From assembly GCA_965279115.1 (NCBI GenBank), contig OZ257137.1, positions 3,100,001 to 3,164,000 on the forward strand: a DNA stretch of 64,000 nt, given 5' to 3'. The position numbers were made by a program, and so were the translations under genes. Source of the stretch: JAEUOS01 sp965279115. GTDB taxonomy: Bacteria; Pseudomonadota; Gammaproteobacteria; Burkholderiales; JAEUOS01. The notes under the pieces were generated by a model. It searched no databases. It had not been told where the DNA came from and saw only the letters and a list, made by a program, of their open reading frames with translations. This document shows, in pieces, positions 1 through 7,852 of the stretch. Each line of letters begins with the position of its first letter. Position 1 is the first letter of the stretch.

Positions 1-1
1 G

Positions 2-742
2 GTGTGGGCGGCCAATGCCGCGGCGGGCAAGCCCACCGTGGCGGCTCTGTACAACGTATTTTCCGGCACCGACGGCATGCCGATGGCGGTGATCGACGGC
101 ACCGAACTGACCCTGCGCCGAACCGCCGCTGCCGCTGCGCTGGGCGCTCGTTTGCTGGCCCGCAAGGGCCGCTTGCGCCTGGCGGTGTTGGGCACCGGCG
201 CGCTGGCGCCGGAAATGGCCGAGGCGCATGCCAGCGTGCTGGATATTGAACGCATCACCCTCTGGGGGCGGCGCCCCGAGGCGGCGCAACGCGTGGCCGA
301 AACGCTCGCCAGCCGGGGCATCGCCGCCGCGGTTGAACCCGACCTGGAACGTGCGGTGCGCGAAGCGGACGTCATTGTCGCGGCCACCACGGCGACCGTG
401 CCGTTCATCGAGCCTGCCTGGGTGCGGCCGGGGTCCCATGTGGGCTTGTTCGGTGCCTTTACCACCGCCATGTCCGAAGCGGCGCCCGCGCTTTTTCCGC
501 GCGTGAGCCTGTTCGCCGATACCCGTGCCGGCGTGCTCGAGAAAGGCGGCGAGGTCACGCAGGCGATCGCCGCCGGCCTGATCACGCCGCAGGCGATTCG
601 CGCCGAGTTCGCCGAGATGGTGGCCAGCGAAAAGCCCTGGCGCACGAGCGAGACCGAAATCACTGTCCTCAAGTCAGTGGGGTTTGCCGCCCTGGATCTG
701 CTGGCGGCGCGTTACATGCTGGCGTCCGCATCCACCCAATAG
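2..742 (+). CDS. Ornithine cyclodeaminase / mu-crystallin family protein (5' partial)
   Basis: This frame is open to the left edge, so the N-terminus is missing; 246 residues remain of a family usually 310-340 long. It carries a Rossmann nucleotide-binding core (LAVLGTGALAPEMAEAH, with a GTG turn) followed by a strand ending in WGRRPEAAQ, as in ornithine cyclodeaminase, alanine dehydrogenase (Archaea type) and ketimine reductases. Family members use NAD(P)(H) on cyclic imines or amino acids in the cytoplasm. It ends 8 bases before the downstream hydrolase and is probably cotranscribed with it and the dehydrogenase that follows. The exact substrate cannot be read from the sequence. Confidence 0.85.
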   Translation: MWAANAAAGKPTVAALYNVFSGTDGMPMAVIDGTELTLRRTAAAAALGARLLARKGRLRLAVLGTGALAPEMAEAHASVLDIERITLWGRRPEAAQRVAETLASRGIAAAVEPDLERAVREADVIVAATTATVPFIEPAWVRPGSHVGLFGAFTTAMSEAAPALFPRVSLFADTRAGVLEKGGEVTQAIAAGLITPQAIRAEFAEMVASEKPWRTSETEITVLKSVGFAALDLLAARYMLASASTQ

Positions 743-750
743 GAAAGTTC

Positions 751-1653
751 ATGCTGCTTCGCGGATTTACTCCCCAGGACATCACCGTCAACGGCGTGAC
801 CATTCATGTTGCCCGCGGCGGCAATCGCAACGGCCCGCCGCTGCTGTTGCTGCACGGCCACCCACAGACCCACGCCATCTGGCACCGGGTCGTGCCGCAG
901 TTGTCGCAGCGCTTCCAGATCATCGCCGCCGACCTGCGCGGTTACGGCGAGAGCAGCAAGCCGGCCGGCCTGCCCGACCATGCCAACTATTCAAAGCGCG
1001 AGATGGCGCGCGACCAGGTGGAGGTGATGCGCACCTTCGGTTTCGAGCGCTTCTACCTGTGCGCGCACGACCGGGGCGCGCGTGTGGCCCATCGTCTTTG
1101 CCTGGACCATCCAGCGGCCGTCGCGAAAGCCGTGTTACTGGATATTGCGCCGACGCTGGCGATGTACGAGCAGACCAATATGGCCTTCGCGCAGGCCTAC
1201 TGGCACTGGTTTTTCCTGATCCAGCCGCACCCGCTGCCCGAGCATTTGCTCGAAGCCGATCCGGAGTTTTATGTGCGCCGCGTAATGAGCCGCAGCGCCA
1301 GGGGGATCGAACTGTTCGCGCCCGAGGCGCTGGCCGAATACATCCGCTGCGCCAGCCTGCCCGGCGCGGTGCACGCGATGTGCGAGGACTATCGCGCTTC
1401 TGCCGGCATCGACCTCGAACATGACCGTGCCGACCTGGCCGCAGGCCGCAAAGTAGAATGCGCGCTCCGCGTGTTCTGGGGCGCCAATGGCGTGATCGAG
1501 CGCTGCTTCAGGCCGCTGGAAATCTGGCGTGAATACGCCAGGGAGGTTGATGGCCGCGCCTTGCCGTGCGGGCACTACATTCCCGAAGAAGTGCCCGACC
1601 TGTTGAGTGCCGAACTGCTGGCATTCTTCCCGAACCAACTTCAAGCAGGATAA
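751..1653 (+). CDS. Alpha/beta hydrolase, haloacetate (fluoroacetate) dehalogenase-like
   Basis: A complete 300-residue alpha/beta hydrolase. The oxyanion-hole segment is HGHPQTHAIW (35-44). The nucleophile is an aspartate rather than serine: D107 in CAHDRGAR. Further matches to fluoroacetate dehalogenases are D131 in LLDIAPT, H275 in CGHYIPEE, the halide-pocket pair H152-W153 in YWHWFFL, and a tyrosine in CEDYRAS. Such enzymes hydrolyse C-halogen bonds of haloacetates to glycolate, although some relatives act on other substrates. It lies between the cyclodeaminase-like gene and a hydroxyacid-type dehydrogenase, with a 6-base gap to the latter, which suggests one operon. The class is confident; the substrate is inference. 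Confidence 0.88.
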   Translation: MLLRGFTPQDITVNGVTIHVARGGNRNGPPLLLLHGHPQTHAIWHRVVPQLSQRFQIIAADLRGYGESSKPAGLPDHANYSKREMARDQVEVMRTFGFERFYLCAHDRGARVAHRLCLDHPAAVAKAVLLDIAPTLAMYEQTNMAFAQAYWHWFFLIQPHPLPEHLLEADPEFYVRRVMSRSARGIELFAPEALAEYIRCASLPGAVHAMCEDYRASAGIDLEHDRADLAAGRKVECALRVFWGANGVIERCFRPLEIWREYAREVDGRALPCGHYIPEEVPDLLSAELLAFFPNQLQAG

Positions 1654-1659
1654 CGACAA

Positions 1660-2727
1660 ATGAGCAAACATCGCATCGCCGTCATTCCCGGCGACGGCAT
1701 CGGCAAGGAGGTCATGCCATCCGCGCTAGCCGTGCTGGAAGCCGCCGCGCGCAAGTACAACCTCGACCTGCACTTCGACCACTTCGACTGGTCGTGCGAC
1801 AACTACGCGAAGCACAACTACTGGATGCCGCCGAACTGGAAAGAGCAGATCGGCGGGCATACCTGCATTTTCTTCGGCGCCACCGGCATGCCGTCGATCG
1901 TGCCCGACCATGTGTCGCTGTGGGATTCGCTGATCCACTTCCGCCGCGAGTTCGACCAGTACGTGAACCTGCGCCCGGTGCGCCTGATGCCCGGCATTCC
2001 CTGCCCGCTGGCCGGCCGCAAGCCCGGCGAGATCGACTACTACGTGGTGCGCGAGAACACCGAGGGCGAGTACTCGTCCGTGGGGGGGCGCCTGTTCGTC
2101 GGTACCGAGCGCGAGATGGCGCAGCAGACCTCTACCTTCACCAAGAAGGGCTGCGAGCGCATCATGAAATTCGCCTTCGAACTGGCGATGAAGCGCCCGC
2201 GCAAGCTCGTCACCTCGGCCACCAAGTCCAACGGCATCTCCATCACCATGCCCTACTGGGACGAGCGTTTCGCCGCGGTGGGCAAGAACTACCCCGAGGT
2301 CAAAACCAGCCAGTACCACATCGACGGCCTCACCATCCAGATGGTGTTGAACCCGCAGCGTTTCGACGTGATCGTGGCCTCCAACCTGTTCGGCGACATC
2401 CTCTCCGACCTGGGGCCTGCCACGGCCGGCACCATCGGCATTGCGCCCTCGGCAAACCTGAATCCGGAGGGCAAGTTTCCCTCCTTGTTCGAGCCGGTGC
2501 ACGGGTCCGCGCCCGACATCTACGGCAAGAAGATCGCCAATCCGATCGGCCAGATCTGGTCCGGCGCGATGATGCTGGAACACCTCGGGCATCCGGAAGC
2601 CGGTGCCGCCATCGTCAAGGCCATCGAGAAGGTGCTCGATCCGGCCTCCGGCGCACCGAAAACGCCTGATATCGGCGGCAAGGCCGGCACAGACGACCTC
2701 GGCCGGGCGATTGTAGAAGCGCTGTAG
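1660..2727 (+). CDS. Tartrate dehydrogenase / D-malate or isopropylmalate dehydrogenase family
   Basis: 355 residues, full length for NAD-dependent beta-decarboxylating dehydrogenases. Family landmarks are the N-terminal IAVIPGDGIGKEV, the substrate-loop tyrosine and VRENTEGEYSS near residue 130, the metal-binding aspartates in GDILSDLGPATAG, and the NAD-binding FEPVHGSAPDIYGK near 280. The IFFGATGMPSIVPDH segment and overall length resemble the tartrate dehydrogenase / D-malate branch more than LeuB, and no leu genes are adjacent. An AGGA ribosome-binding site precedes the ATG. Expected role: oxidative decarboxylation of a 2-hydroxy diacid (tartrate, D-malate or similar) in the cytoplasm, last gene of a three-gene set with the cyclodeaminase-like and dehalogenase-like genes. 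Confidence 0.9.
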   Translation: MSKHRIAVIPGDGIGKEVMPSALAVLEAAARKYNLDLHFDHFDWSCDNYAKHNYWMPPNWKEQIGGHTCIFFGATGMPSIVPDHVSLWDSLIHFRREFDQYVNLRPVRLMPGIPCPLAGRKPGEIDYYVVRENTEGEYSSVGGRLFVGTEREMAQQTSTFTKKGCERIMKFAFELAMKRPRKLVTSATKSNGISITMPYWDERFAAVGKNYPEVKTSQYHIDGLTIQMVLNPQRFDVIVASNLFGDILSDLGPATAGTIGIAPSANLNPEGKFPSLFEPVHGSAPDIYGKKIANPIGQIWSGAMMLEHLGHPEAGAAIVKAIEKVLDPASGAPKTPDIGGKAGTDDLGRAIVEAL

Positions 2728-2856
2728 CATGGGGTGGTGACGTTCGACATCCGGCGCGCCCGTGTCGATGTCGTGCCTGTCATGACGGAGAACCGCCCTA
2801 CGTGACGGGCAACCGCGACTTTTGAATACCTGACCAGACCAGAAGGGACTCACCGG

Positions 2857-4794
2857 ATGACGATGCAGGCACACGTTTCAACAGGCAGTCCGGCGATCCG
2901 CTTCCGTCGAACGCGCGCCGCATGTCTTGTCGCGGCATGCCTTCTTGGGGGCGCAGGACATTCGGTGCTCGCGGCCTGCCTGACGACGGACCAGATCTCG
3001 CCGAACCCCAATCCAGTGGGAGGTGTGATCGCCAACAGCAGCGAGACCGCCTGCAACGGCCTCACGTTCGAGAACCTCGGGTCGTTCAACAACGCGTCAG
3101 TTGCCGCGGATTTTTCCAAGGTGCCCATCGATTTCGGCCTCACGGCGACCTTCGTCAACGAAGGTTCCTTCACCAATGCCGGCAGCATGCTCAATCGGGG
3201 TGCGGATGGCAATCGCGCCACGTTTTTCAACAACGGTACTTTCATCAACACCGGAACGTTGACCAATCGGGGCGGAGGCGGCAGTGGCGGGAGCATCGAA
3301 AACGGCACTGGGTTCCGCTTTGAAAACCGAGGTGTCCTGGTCAACGAGTTGGACGGGAATATCGTGAACAGGGGAGCATTCACCAATGCTATTGGTGCGA
3401 CACTTACCAACAATTTCGGCACTATCGACCTGCGGGCCGGCACATTCACCAACGACGGCTTGTTGACCAATATTGGTTCGGGCAGCACCTTCATGTTCAT
3501 TTCAGGGGCCTTCAGCAACACACTTGATGGCCGACTTGACAACGCCGGCAACGTGTTCGTTACAGGGACGCTGTCCAACGCGGGCAACATCACCAACAAA
3601 CGCCGGCTGTCCGTCGGGAACACGCTCAACAACAGCGGCACACTTGACAACATCAGCACGATCGAGGAACTGAACATCACCGGCAGGCTGTCCAATACCG
3701 GTGCGCTGACCAACGGCACGGGCGCGACCACGCGGATCGACGGCGGAACGCTCGCCAACGGTATTGGCGGCGTGTTCGTTAACAAGGGCCGCGTCGACAA
3801 TTTCGGGCAACTTGTCAACGACGGTAGGCTGGAAAACCGCAGCGGCGCCACCCTGTTCACGGGCTTCGGCAAATCCGTCACCAACAACGGTACATTCACA
3901 AATCAGAACGGCGCAAGCGTATCCAACACCGGAACCGTGCTCAACAATGCCGGCGCGTCGGTGGTCAACGACGGTCTGTTCGACAACGGCGCATTCGGCA
4001 CGCCGGGGAACATCGTGAACAAGGGGGATTTCACCAACAACGGCGTCGTCAACAACATCTTTGTTACGCCCAGCCAGAAAAGCGCGCTTTCAAACCAGGG
4101 GACATTTTCCAACAATGGCACCTTCAGCAATCCGGGCCAGATCGGCAATTCCGGCTTGTTCGTCATCGGCGCCCAAGGCAGCATTGCGGGTACCGGCAGC
4201 TATGTCCAGACCGCTGGAATCACCGAAGTGCTCGGTCGCCTCACCCAGGCCACCCTGAGCATCGACGGCGGCCTGTTGCGTGGCAGCGGGAACATCGCGG
4301 CAGCGGTCACCAACAACGGTGGCACGCTCGCACCGGGTAATTCTCCCGGTGTACTCACGATCTCCGGCGATTACACCCAAGGTGCGGCAGGCACCTTGCT
4401 GGTCGAGTTGGGCGGACTGGCTGCAGGGGCGCAATACGATGTCCTCGCTGTTACCGGCACGGCCACCCTGGACGGGCGCCTCGATATCACGCTCTACAAT
4501 CTTGGGGGCGGGACGTTCGTACCCCACCTTGGGGAGGCGTTCGACATCCTCAATGCGCGCGACATCGTGGGCCGATTCAGCGTCTTGCCGCTGGCCGGTC
4601 CTGCGGCGGGCCTCGCTTGGGGCGTCGAGTACCTGCATGACGTATCCGGCACCACCGATGTCGTGCGATTGTCGGTGCTCGCGTCGCCGACTGCCGTTCC
4701 GGAGCCTGCAACGCACGCGCTCTGGATCGCCGGTCTGGGCTTCATTGCTGGCGTTGCGCGGCGGCGCACCGGGGTCTCGGCGACCCGTGCGTAG
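2857..4794 (+). CDS. Repeat-rich exported protein with PEP-CTERM sorting signal
   Basis: 645 residues. A long, arginine-containing signal peptide ends around residue 39 (GHSVLAAC). Residues about 60-460 are short imperfect repeats of the pattern N-x-G-x-(F/L)-x-N, rich in Asn, Gly, Thr and Ser, which predicts a beta-solenoid. A segment containing LAPGNSPG (about 490) and GDYTQGAAGTLLVELGG resembles the strand-rich region near the end of autotransporter passengers, but there is no beta-barrel. The C-terminus is a clear PEP-CTERM signal: PEPAT at 615, a hydrophobic stretch 620-634, then RRR. Exosortase should cleave there and hand the protein to the envelope or exopolysaccharide. No exosortase gene is in the window. 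Function unknown, probably surface structure or adhesion. Confidence 0.88.
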   Translation: MTMQAHVSTGSPAIRFRRTRAACLVAACLLGGAGHSVLAACLTTDQISPNPNPVGGVIANSSETACNGLTFENLGSFNNASVAADFSKVPIDFGLTATFVNEGSFTNAGSMLNRGADGNRATFFNNGTFINTGTLTNRGGGGSGGSIENGTGFRFENRGVLVNELDGNIVNRGAFTNAIGATLTNNFGTIDLRAGTFTNDGLLTNIGSGSTFMFISGAFSNTLDGRLDNAGNVFVTGTLSNAGNITNKRRLSVGNTLNNSGTLDNISTIEELNITGRLSNTGALTNGTGATTRIDGGTLANGIGGVFVNKGRVDNFGQLVNDGRLENRSGATLFTGFGKSVTNNGTFTNQNGASVSNTGTVLNNAGASVVNDGLFDNGAFGTPGNIVNKGDFTNNGVVNNIFVTPSQKSALSNQGTFSNNGTFSNPGQIGNSGLFVIGAQGSIAGTGSYVQTAGITEVLGRLTQATLSIDGGLLRGSGNIAAAVTNNGGTLAPGNSPGVLTISGDYTQGAAGTLLVELGGLAAGAQYDVLAVTGTATLDGRLDITLYNLGGGTFVPHLGEAFDILNARDIVGRFSVLPLAGPAAGLAWGVEYLHDVSGTTDVVRLSVLASPTAVPEPATHALWIAGLGFIAGVARRRTGVSATRA

Positions 4795-4869
4795 GGGTTT
4801 TTCCGGCTGACGACCGCCGCGGCTGGGGGGTAGAATCCGCCGCCTAACCCTACAGGTCAGGAGACAGAC

Positions 4870-5844
4870 ATGAAATCCATGCTGCGTCTTTTCGCCGCTG
4901 CAGCGCTGGCATTCGCCACCGCGCAAGTTGGCGCGCAGAATTACCCCACCAAGCCGGTCACCCTGATCGTGCCGTTCGCCGCCGGCGGCCCCACCGACAT
5001 CGTCGCGCGCCAGCTGGCGCAGGCCATGGCGAAGTCGATCGGCGGCACGGTCCTGGTGGAGAACAAGCCTGGCGCGGGCGGTACGCTGGCTGTCGAGTAC
5101 GTCGCCAAATCGGCGGCAGACGGCTACAACGTGCTGATCCATCATATCGGCATGTCGACCGCGCCGGCGCTTTATCGCACCCTGCGCTTCAACCCGATGA
5201 CCGACTTCGAGTACATCGGCCAGGTGGTCGATGTGCCGATGACCCTGGTGGCGAACAACAGCTTTCCGCCCAAGAACTACGCTGAACTGATCCCCTATCT
5301 CAAGGCCAACCGCGACAAGGTCAACTACGCCAATGCCGGACTGGGCGCCGCATCTCACCTTTGCGGGCTGCTTTTCATGAGCACCATCGAAGTTGACCTG
5401 CAGACCATTCCTTACAAGGGCACGGCCCCTGCCATGACCGACCTGCAGGGTGGCCAGGTACAACTCTTGTGCGACCAGTCGACCCAGACAACCTCGCTCA
5501 TCAACACCGGGCGTATCAAGGCGTATGGCGTGACCACAAAGGAAAAGGTGTCATCGCTGCCCAACCTGGCAACGCTGGACAGCCAGGGCCTGAAGGGCTT
5601 CGATCTGGCGGTGTGGCACGGTGTGTATGCCCCGAAGGGCACACCCAAGACCGTCACTGACAAGCTCAACGCGTCGCTTCAGGCCGCTCTCAAGGACCCC
5701 GGTTTCCAGGCTGCAATGGACAAGCTCGGCGCAATTATCGTACCCCAGGCCAAGCAGACGCCGGATGGCCTGCGCAACTTCCTCAAGGCGGAAATCGACA
5801 AGTGGACGCCCATCATCAAGAAGGCCGGCCAATACGCTGATTGA
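4870..5844 (+). CDS. Tripartite tricarboxylate transporter substrate-binding protein (Bug/TctC family)
   Basis: 324 residues with a cleavable signal peptide ending at AQVGAQN and the family hallmark YPTKPVTLIVPFAAGGPTD just after it, followed by VENKPGAGG. Bug proteins bind carboxylates or amides in the periplasm, usually for TctAB permeases, though many are orphans as here. A strong AGGAG precedes the ATG and a rho-independent terminator follows the stop, so it is probably its own transcription unit or the end of one. Ligand unknown; the neighbouring amidase and dehydrogenase suggest an organic acid or amide. Confidence 0.93.
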   Translation: MKSMLRLFAAAALAFATAQVGAQNYPTKPVTLIVPFAAGGPTDIVARQLAQAMAKSIGGTVLVENKPGAGGTLAVEYVAKSAADGYNVLIHHIGMSTAPALYRTLRFNPMTDFEYIGQVVDVPMTLVANNSFPPKNYAELIPYLKANRDKVNYANAGLGAASHLCGLLFMSTIEVDLQTIPYKGTAPAMTDLQGGQVQLLCDQSTQTTSLINTGRIKAYGVTTKEKVSSLPNLATLDSQGLKGFDLAVWHGVYAPKGTPKTVTDKLNASLQAALKDPGFQAAMDKLGAIIVPQAKQTPDGLRNFLKAEIDKWTPIIKKAGQYAD

Positions 5845-5862
5845 CGGTCCTGGTCGTCCAGG

Positions 5863-5890
5863 AAAGGCGGCCTGCGGGCCGCCTTTTTTA
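5863..5890 (+). terminator. Rho-independent terminator after the Bug gene
   Basis: AAAGGCGGCC, a short loop, then GGCCGCCTTTTTT: a GC-rich stem ending in six T residues, 19 bases after the stop codon of the Bug gene. Confidence 0.9.
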
Positions 5891-5984
5891 TTCCATTTCG
5901 ACATTAACAACCAATAATTCATTCGTTTGTTGGTTATAAGTTGAGGGCTAGCATTGCGTCCCCGTGATCTTTTCCGCCACTGCC

Positions 5985-6632
5985 ATGCGCCGTGTATTCG
6001 CCAAGCTGATCGGTTTTGTCGCCATCGCGGTTCCCTTGTGGGCCGGCGCGCAGGCAGGTGCCGGGCAACCCGCGCGGGTTTTCGCTGATGCGCGCGCCCC
6101 CCACTTGTTGGTGATCCGGGAGCAGGGTTGGGATCTGGGCGCAGTCGTCGGGCGCGATCTGCGCGAACTCGAATCAGGCGCTTCTGCGGACTTCGCGATC
6201 CTGTCCGCCCGTGAAGCACTGGAGCAACGGCGTGCCGGGGTGGCCGTCAAGGTTGTTTACGTGCTGTCACGTGCCGCCGACGAATTCCAGGTACTGGCGG
6301 TGAGCGAGCGCACGCTTTCATCCGAGCCATCGCGGGTAGAAGGGGTCGTCGCCGCTTATGAGCGGGCGCGGCGCTGGATGGTCGGCAATCCCGAAGCAAG
6401 CGCACGCTTGCTCGCGGCTGCCGGTGATGCGGGGCTGACCACCTCCCAGGCCGGTTTGACCGGGCGTGACTACAACGTCGCCCGCCCGGGTCCGGCACTT
6501 TTCCAGGCGCTCAAGGCCGGTTCCGCCGGAGCCGGCGGCGCGCTTGACACCCTGCTCGACGATACCGCGGTCCGGGCGGCGGTACGCCGCCTGCAACACC
6601 GCACCGAGCCCACACTGCTTTCCCGGCTCTGA
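5985..6632 (+). CDS. Small periplasmic solute-binding-like protein (possibly truncated NMT1/SsuA type)
   Basis: The frame opens at GTG 5964, but ATG 5985 gives a clean signal peptide (MRRVFAKLIGFVAIAVPLWA, cut near AQA). The mature part, about 190 residues, contains ADFAILSAREAL and a helix-rich half with VAAYERARRWMVGNPEASARLL and ALDTLLDD, resembling the second half of ABC-type periplasmic binding proteins of the NMT1/SsuA kind. Those are normally over 300 residues, so this is either a half-size relative or a shortened gene. It has no transporter partner nearby. The assignment is tentative; the open frame and signal peptide make it a likely real gene. Confidence 0.6.
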   Translation: MRRVFAKLIGFVAIAVPLWAGAQAGAGQPARVFADARAPHLLVIREQGWDLGAVVGRDLRELESGASADFAILSAREALEQRRAGVAVKVVYVLSRAADEFQVLAVSERTLSSEPSRVEGVVAAYERARRWMVGNPEASARLLAAAGDAGLTTSQAGLTGRDYNVARPGPALFQALKAGSAGAGGALDTLLDDTAVRAAVRRLQHRTEPTLLSRL

Positions 6633-6743
6633 TTTTCCAAGGGTTGGCGCCGGCCGCCTGAAGCCGTCTTCCTGCCCCCTTGACGCGCGCGCGTCCGCTG
6701 CGCGTCTGCGCCAGGCAAATCGCGCCGTGTATCATCCGCGCTC

Positions 6744-7640
6744 ATGCAAGTCGCTCCTTCGCGCGAACAACTCGCGGTTTTTTTCACCCGGCTCGCGCGG
6801 CGTGTGGTCGAGGTGCGCGAGGTTGCCCCTGTCGCAGGCGCGCCTGATGACCGCGTGCTGCGGGCAGTGCTGCGCGACGGTGCCCAGGTGTTCGTCAAGG
6901 TGGGTGACCCCGAGCAGATGCGTCGCTTCAAGGCCGAAGCGCGCGGACTTGAAGCACTCTCGGCCACCGGCACAATCCGTGTGCCCGAGGTGTTTCTGGT
7001 CGGCGGGGAAGGGCGTCACACTTATCTGGTGCTGGAACATTTCGACCTGGTGCCAGGCAACCCCGCGTCGTTCGAGCGCATGGGGCGGCAACTCGCACAG
7101 TTGCATCGCAAGACGGCAACGCAGTTCGGATTCGAGCGCGACAACTTCATCGGCCTCACACCCCAGGCGAATGCGGGCGGCGCTGCGTGGCCGGCATTTT
7201 TTCGCGAATGCCGTCTCGAGCCGCAGCTCAAGCGGGTTTCGAACGGCCCTGCCGCCGGCATGTGGATCGAAGGCGGCCTGAGGGTTGCCGAGGCGATCCC
7301 GCTTTACTTTCCCGGTTATGTGCCGCAGCCTTCGTTGCTGCATGGCGACCTGTGGTCGGGCAACGCCGGCTTCCTGCCAGACGGCACGCCGGTGATTTTC
7401 GATCCCGCGGTGTACTACGGCGACCGCGAGGCCGACATCGCCATGAGCGAGTTGTTCGGCGGCTTCGCCCCGCAGTTCCGTGCTGCCTATCGCGAAGCCT
7501 GGCCACTCGACCCCGGTTATGGCGTGCGGCGCGATCTATACAACCTCTACCATGTCCTCAACCATGTCAACCTGTTCGGCGTCGGCTATGTCGCGCAGGC
7601 ACAGGGATTGATCCGCAAGCTGCTGTCCGAAATCCGTTAG
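6744..7640 (+). CDS. Fructosamine kinase family protein (phosphotransferase)
   Basis: 298 residues, matching the usual length of fructosamine-3-kinase-related proteins. Visible landmarks are the nucleotide-binding lysine in VFVKVGDPEQMRRFKAEARG, the catalytic loop LLHGDLWSGNAG and the metal-binding segment IFDPAVYYGDREADIAM, with MSELFGGF after it, which is the signature of this family rather than of aminoglycoside kinases. Members phosphorylate ketosamines (ribulosamines or fructosamines) to trigger deglycation of proteins or small molecules in the cytoplasm. It is followed 19 bases later by a tautomerase gene. Confidence 0.9.
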   Translation: MQVAPSREQLAVFFTRLARRVVEVREVAPVAGAPDDRVLRAVLRDGAQVFVKVGDPEQMRRFKAEARGLEALSATGTIRVPEVFLVGGEGRHTYLVLEHFDLVPGNPASFERMGRQLAQLHRKTATQFGFERDNFIGLTPQANAGGAAWPAFFRECRLEPQLKRVSNGPAAGMWIEGGLRVAEAIPLYFPGYVPQPSLLHGDLWSGNAGFLPDGTPVIFDPAVYYGDREADIAMSELFGGFAPQFRAAYREAWPLDPGYGVRRDLYNLYHVLNHVNLFGVGYVAQAQGLIRKLLSEIR

Positions 7641-7659
7641 CCCCCGAAAGGAGACCGTC

Positions 7660-7845
7660 ATGCCCGCCATGACCATCAAGCTGTTCGAAGGCCGCACTGT
7701 CGAAATGAAGCGTGAACTGGCCGAGGCCATCACGAAGGAAACCTGTCGCGTGCTCGGCTGCGGGCCCGAGGCCGTCGATATCGTTTTCGAAGACGTGAAG
7801 AAGGAAAACTGGGCCACTGCCGGAAAACTCTGGTCGGATCGCTGA
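7660..7845 (+). CDS. 4-oxalocrotonate tautomerase family protein
   Basis: A 61-residue protein, typical of this family. After removal of the initiator Met the first residue is proline (MPAMTIK), the general base of these enzymes, and the ninth to eleventh mature residues are E-G-R as in classical 4-oxalocrotonate tautomerase. R11 is a known substrate-binding residue in the family. An AGGAG site lies upstream. It likely interconverts enol and keto forms of a dicarboxylate-like intermediate. It sits between the kinase-like gene and an amidase, 7 bases from the latter, so it probably shares a transcript with them. No meta-cleavage genes are nearby, so the substrate is open. Confidence 0.9.
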   Translation: MPAMTIKLFEGRTVEMKRELAEAITKETCRVLGCGPEAVDIVFEDVKKENWATAGKLWSDR

Positions 7846-7852
7846 AGACGCC

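Noticed and set aside
2850..3899. 349-residue antisense frame opposite the repeat protein
   Set aside because: Low-complexity Pro/Val/Ser/Leu sequence produced by reading the Asn/Gly/Thr repeats backwards; no start signal or domain.
2857..4200. Short regular DNA repeats as a CRISPR-like array
   Set aside because: The repetition is at the protein level within a continuous coding frame, with no constant spacer length and no cas genes.
4090..5463. 457-residue minus-strand frame
   Set aside because: Spans parts of two well-supported plus-strand genes and their gap; composition is Arg/Gly/His-rich as in other shadows.
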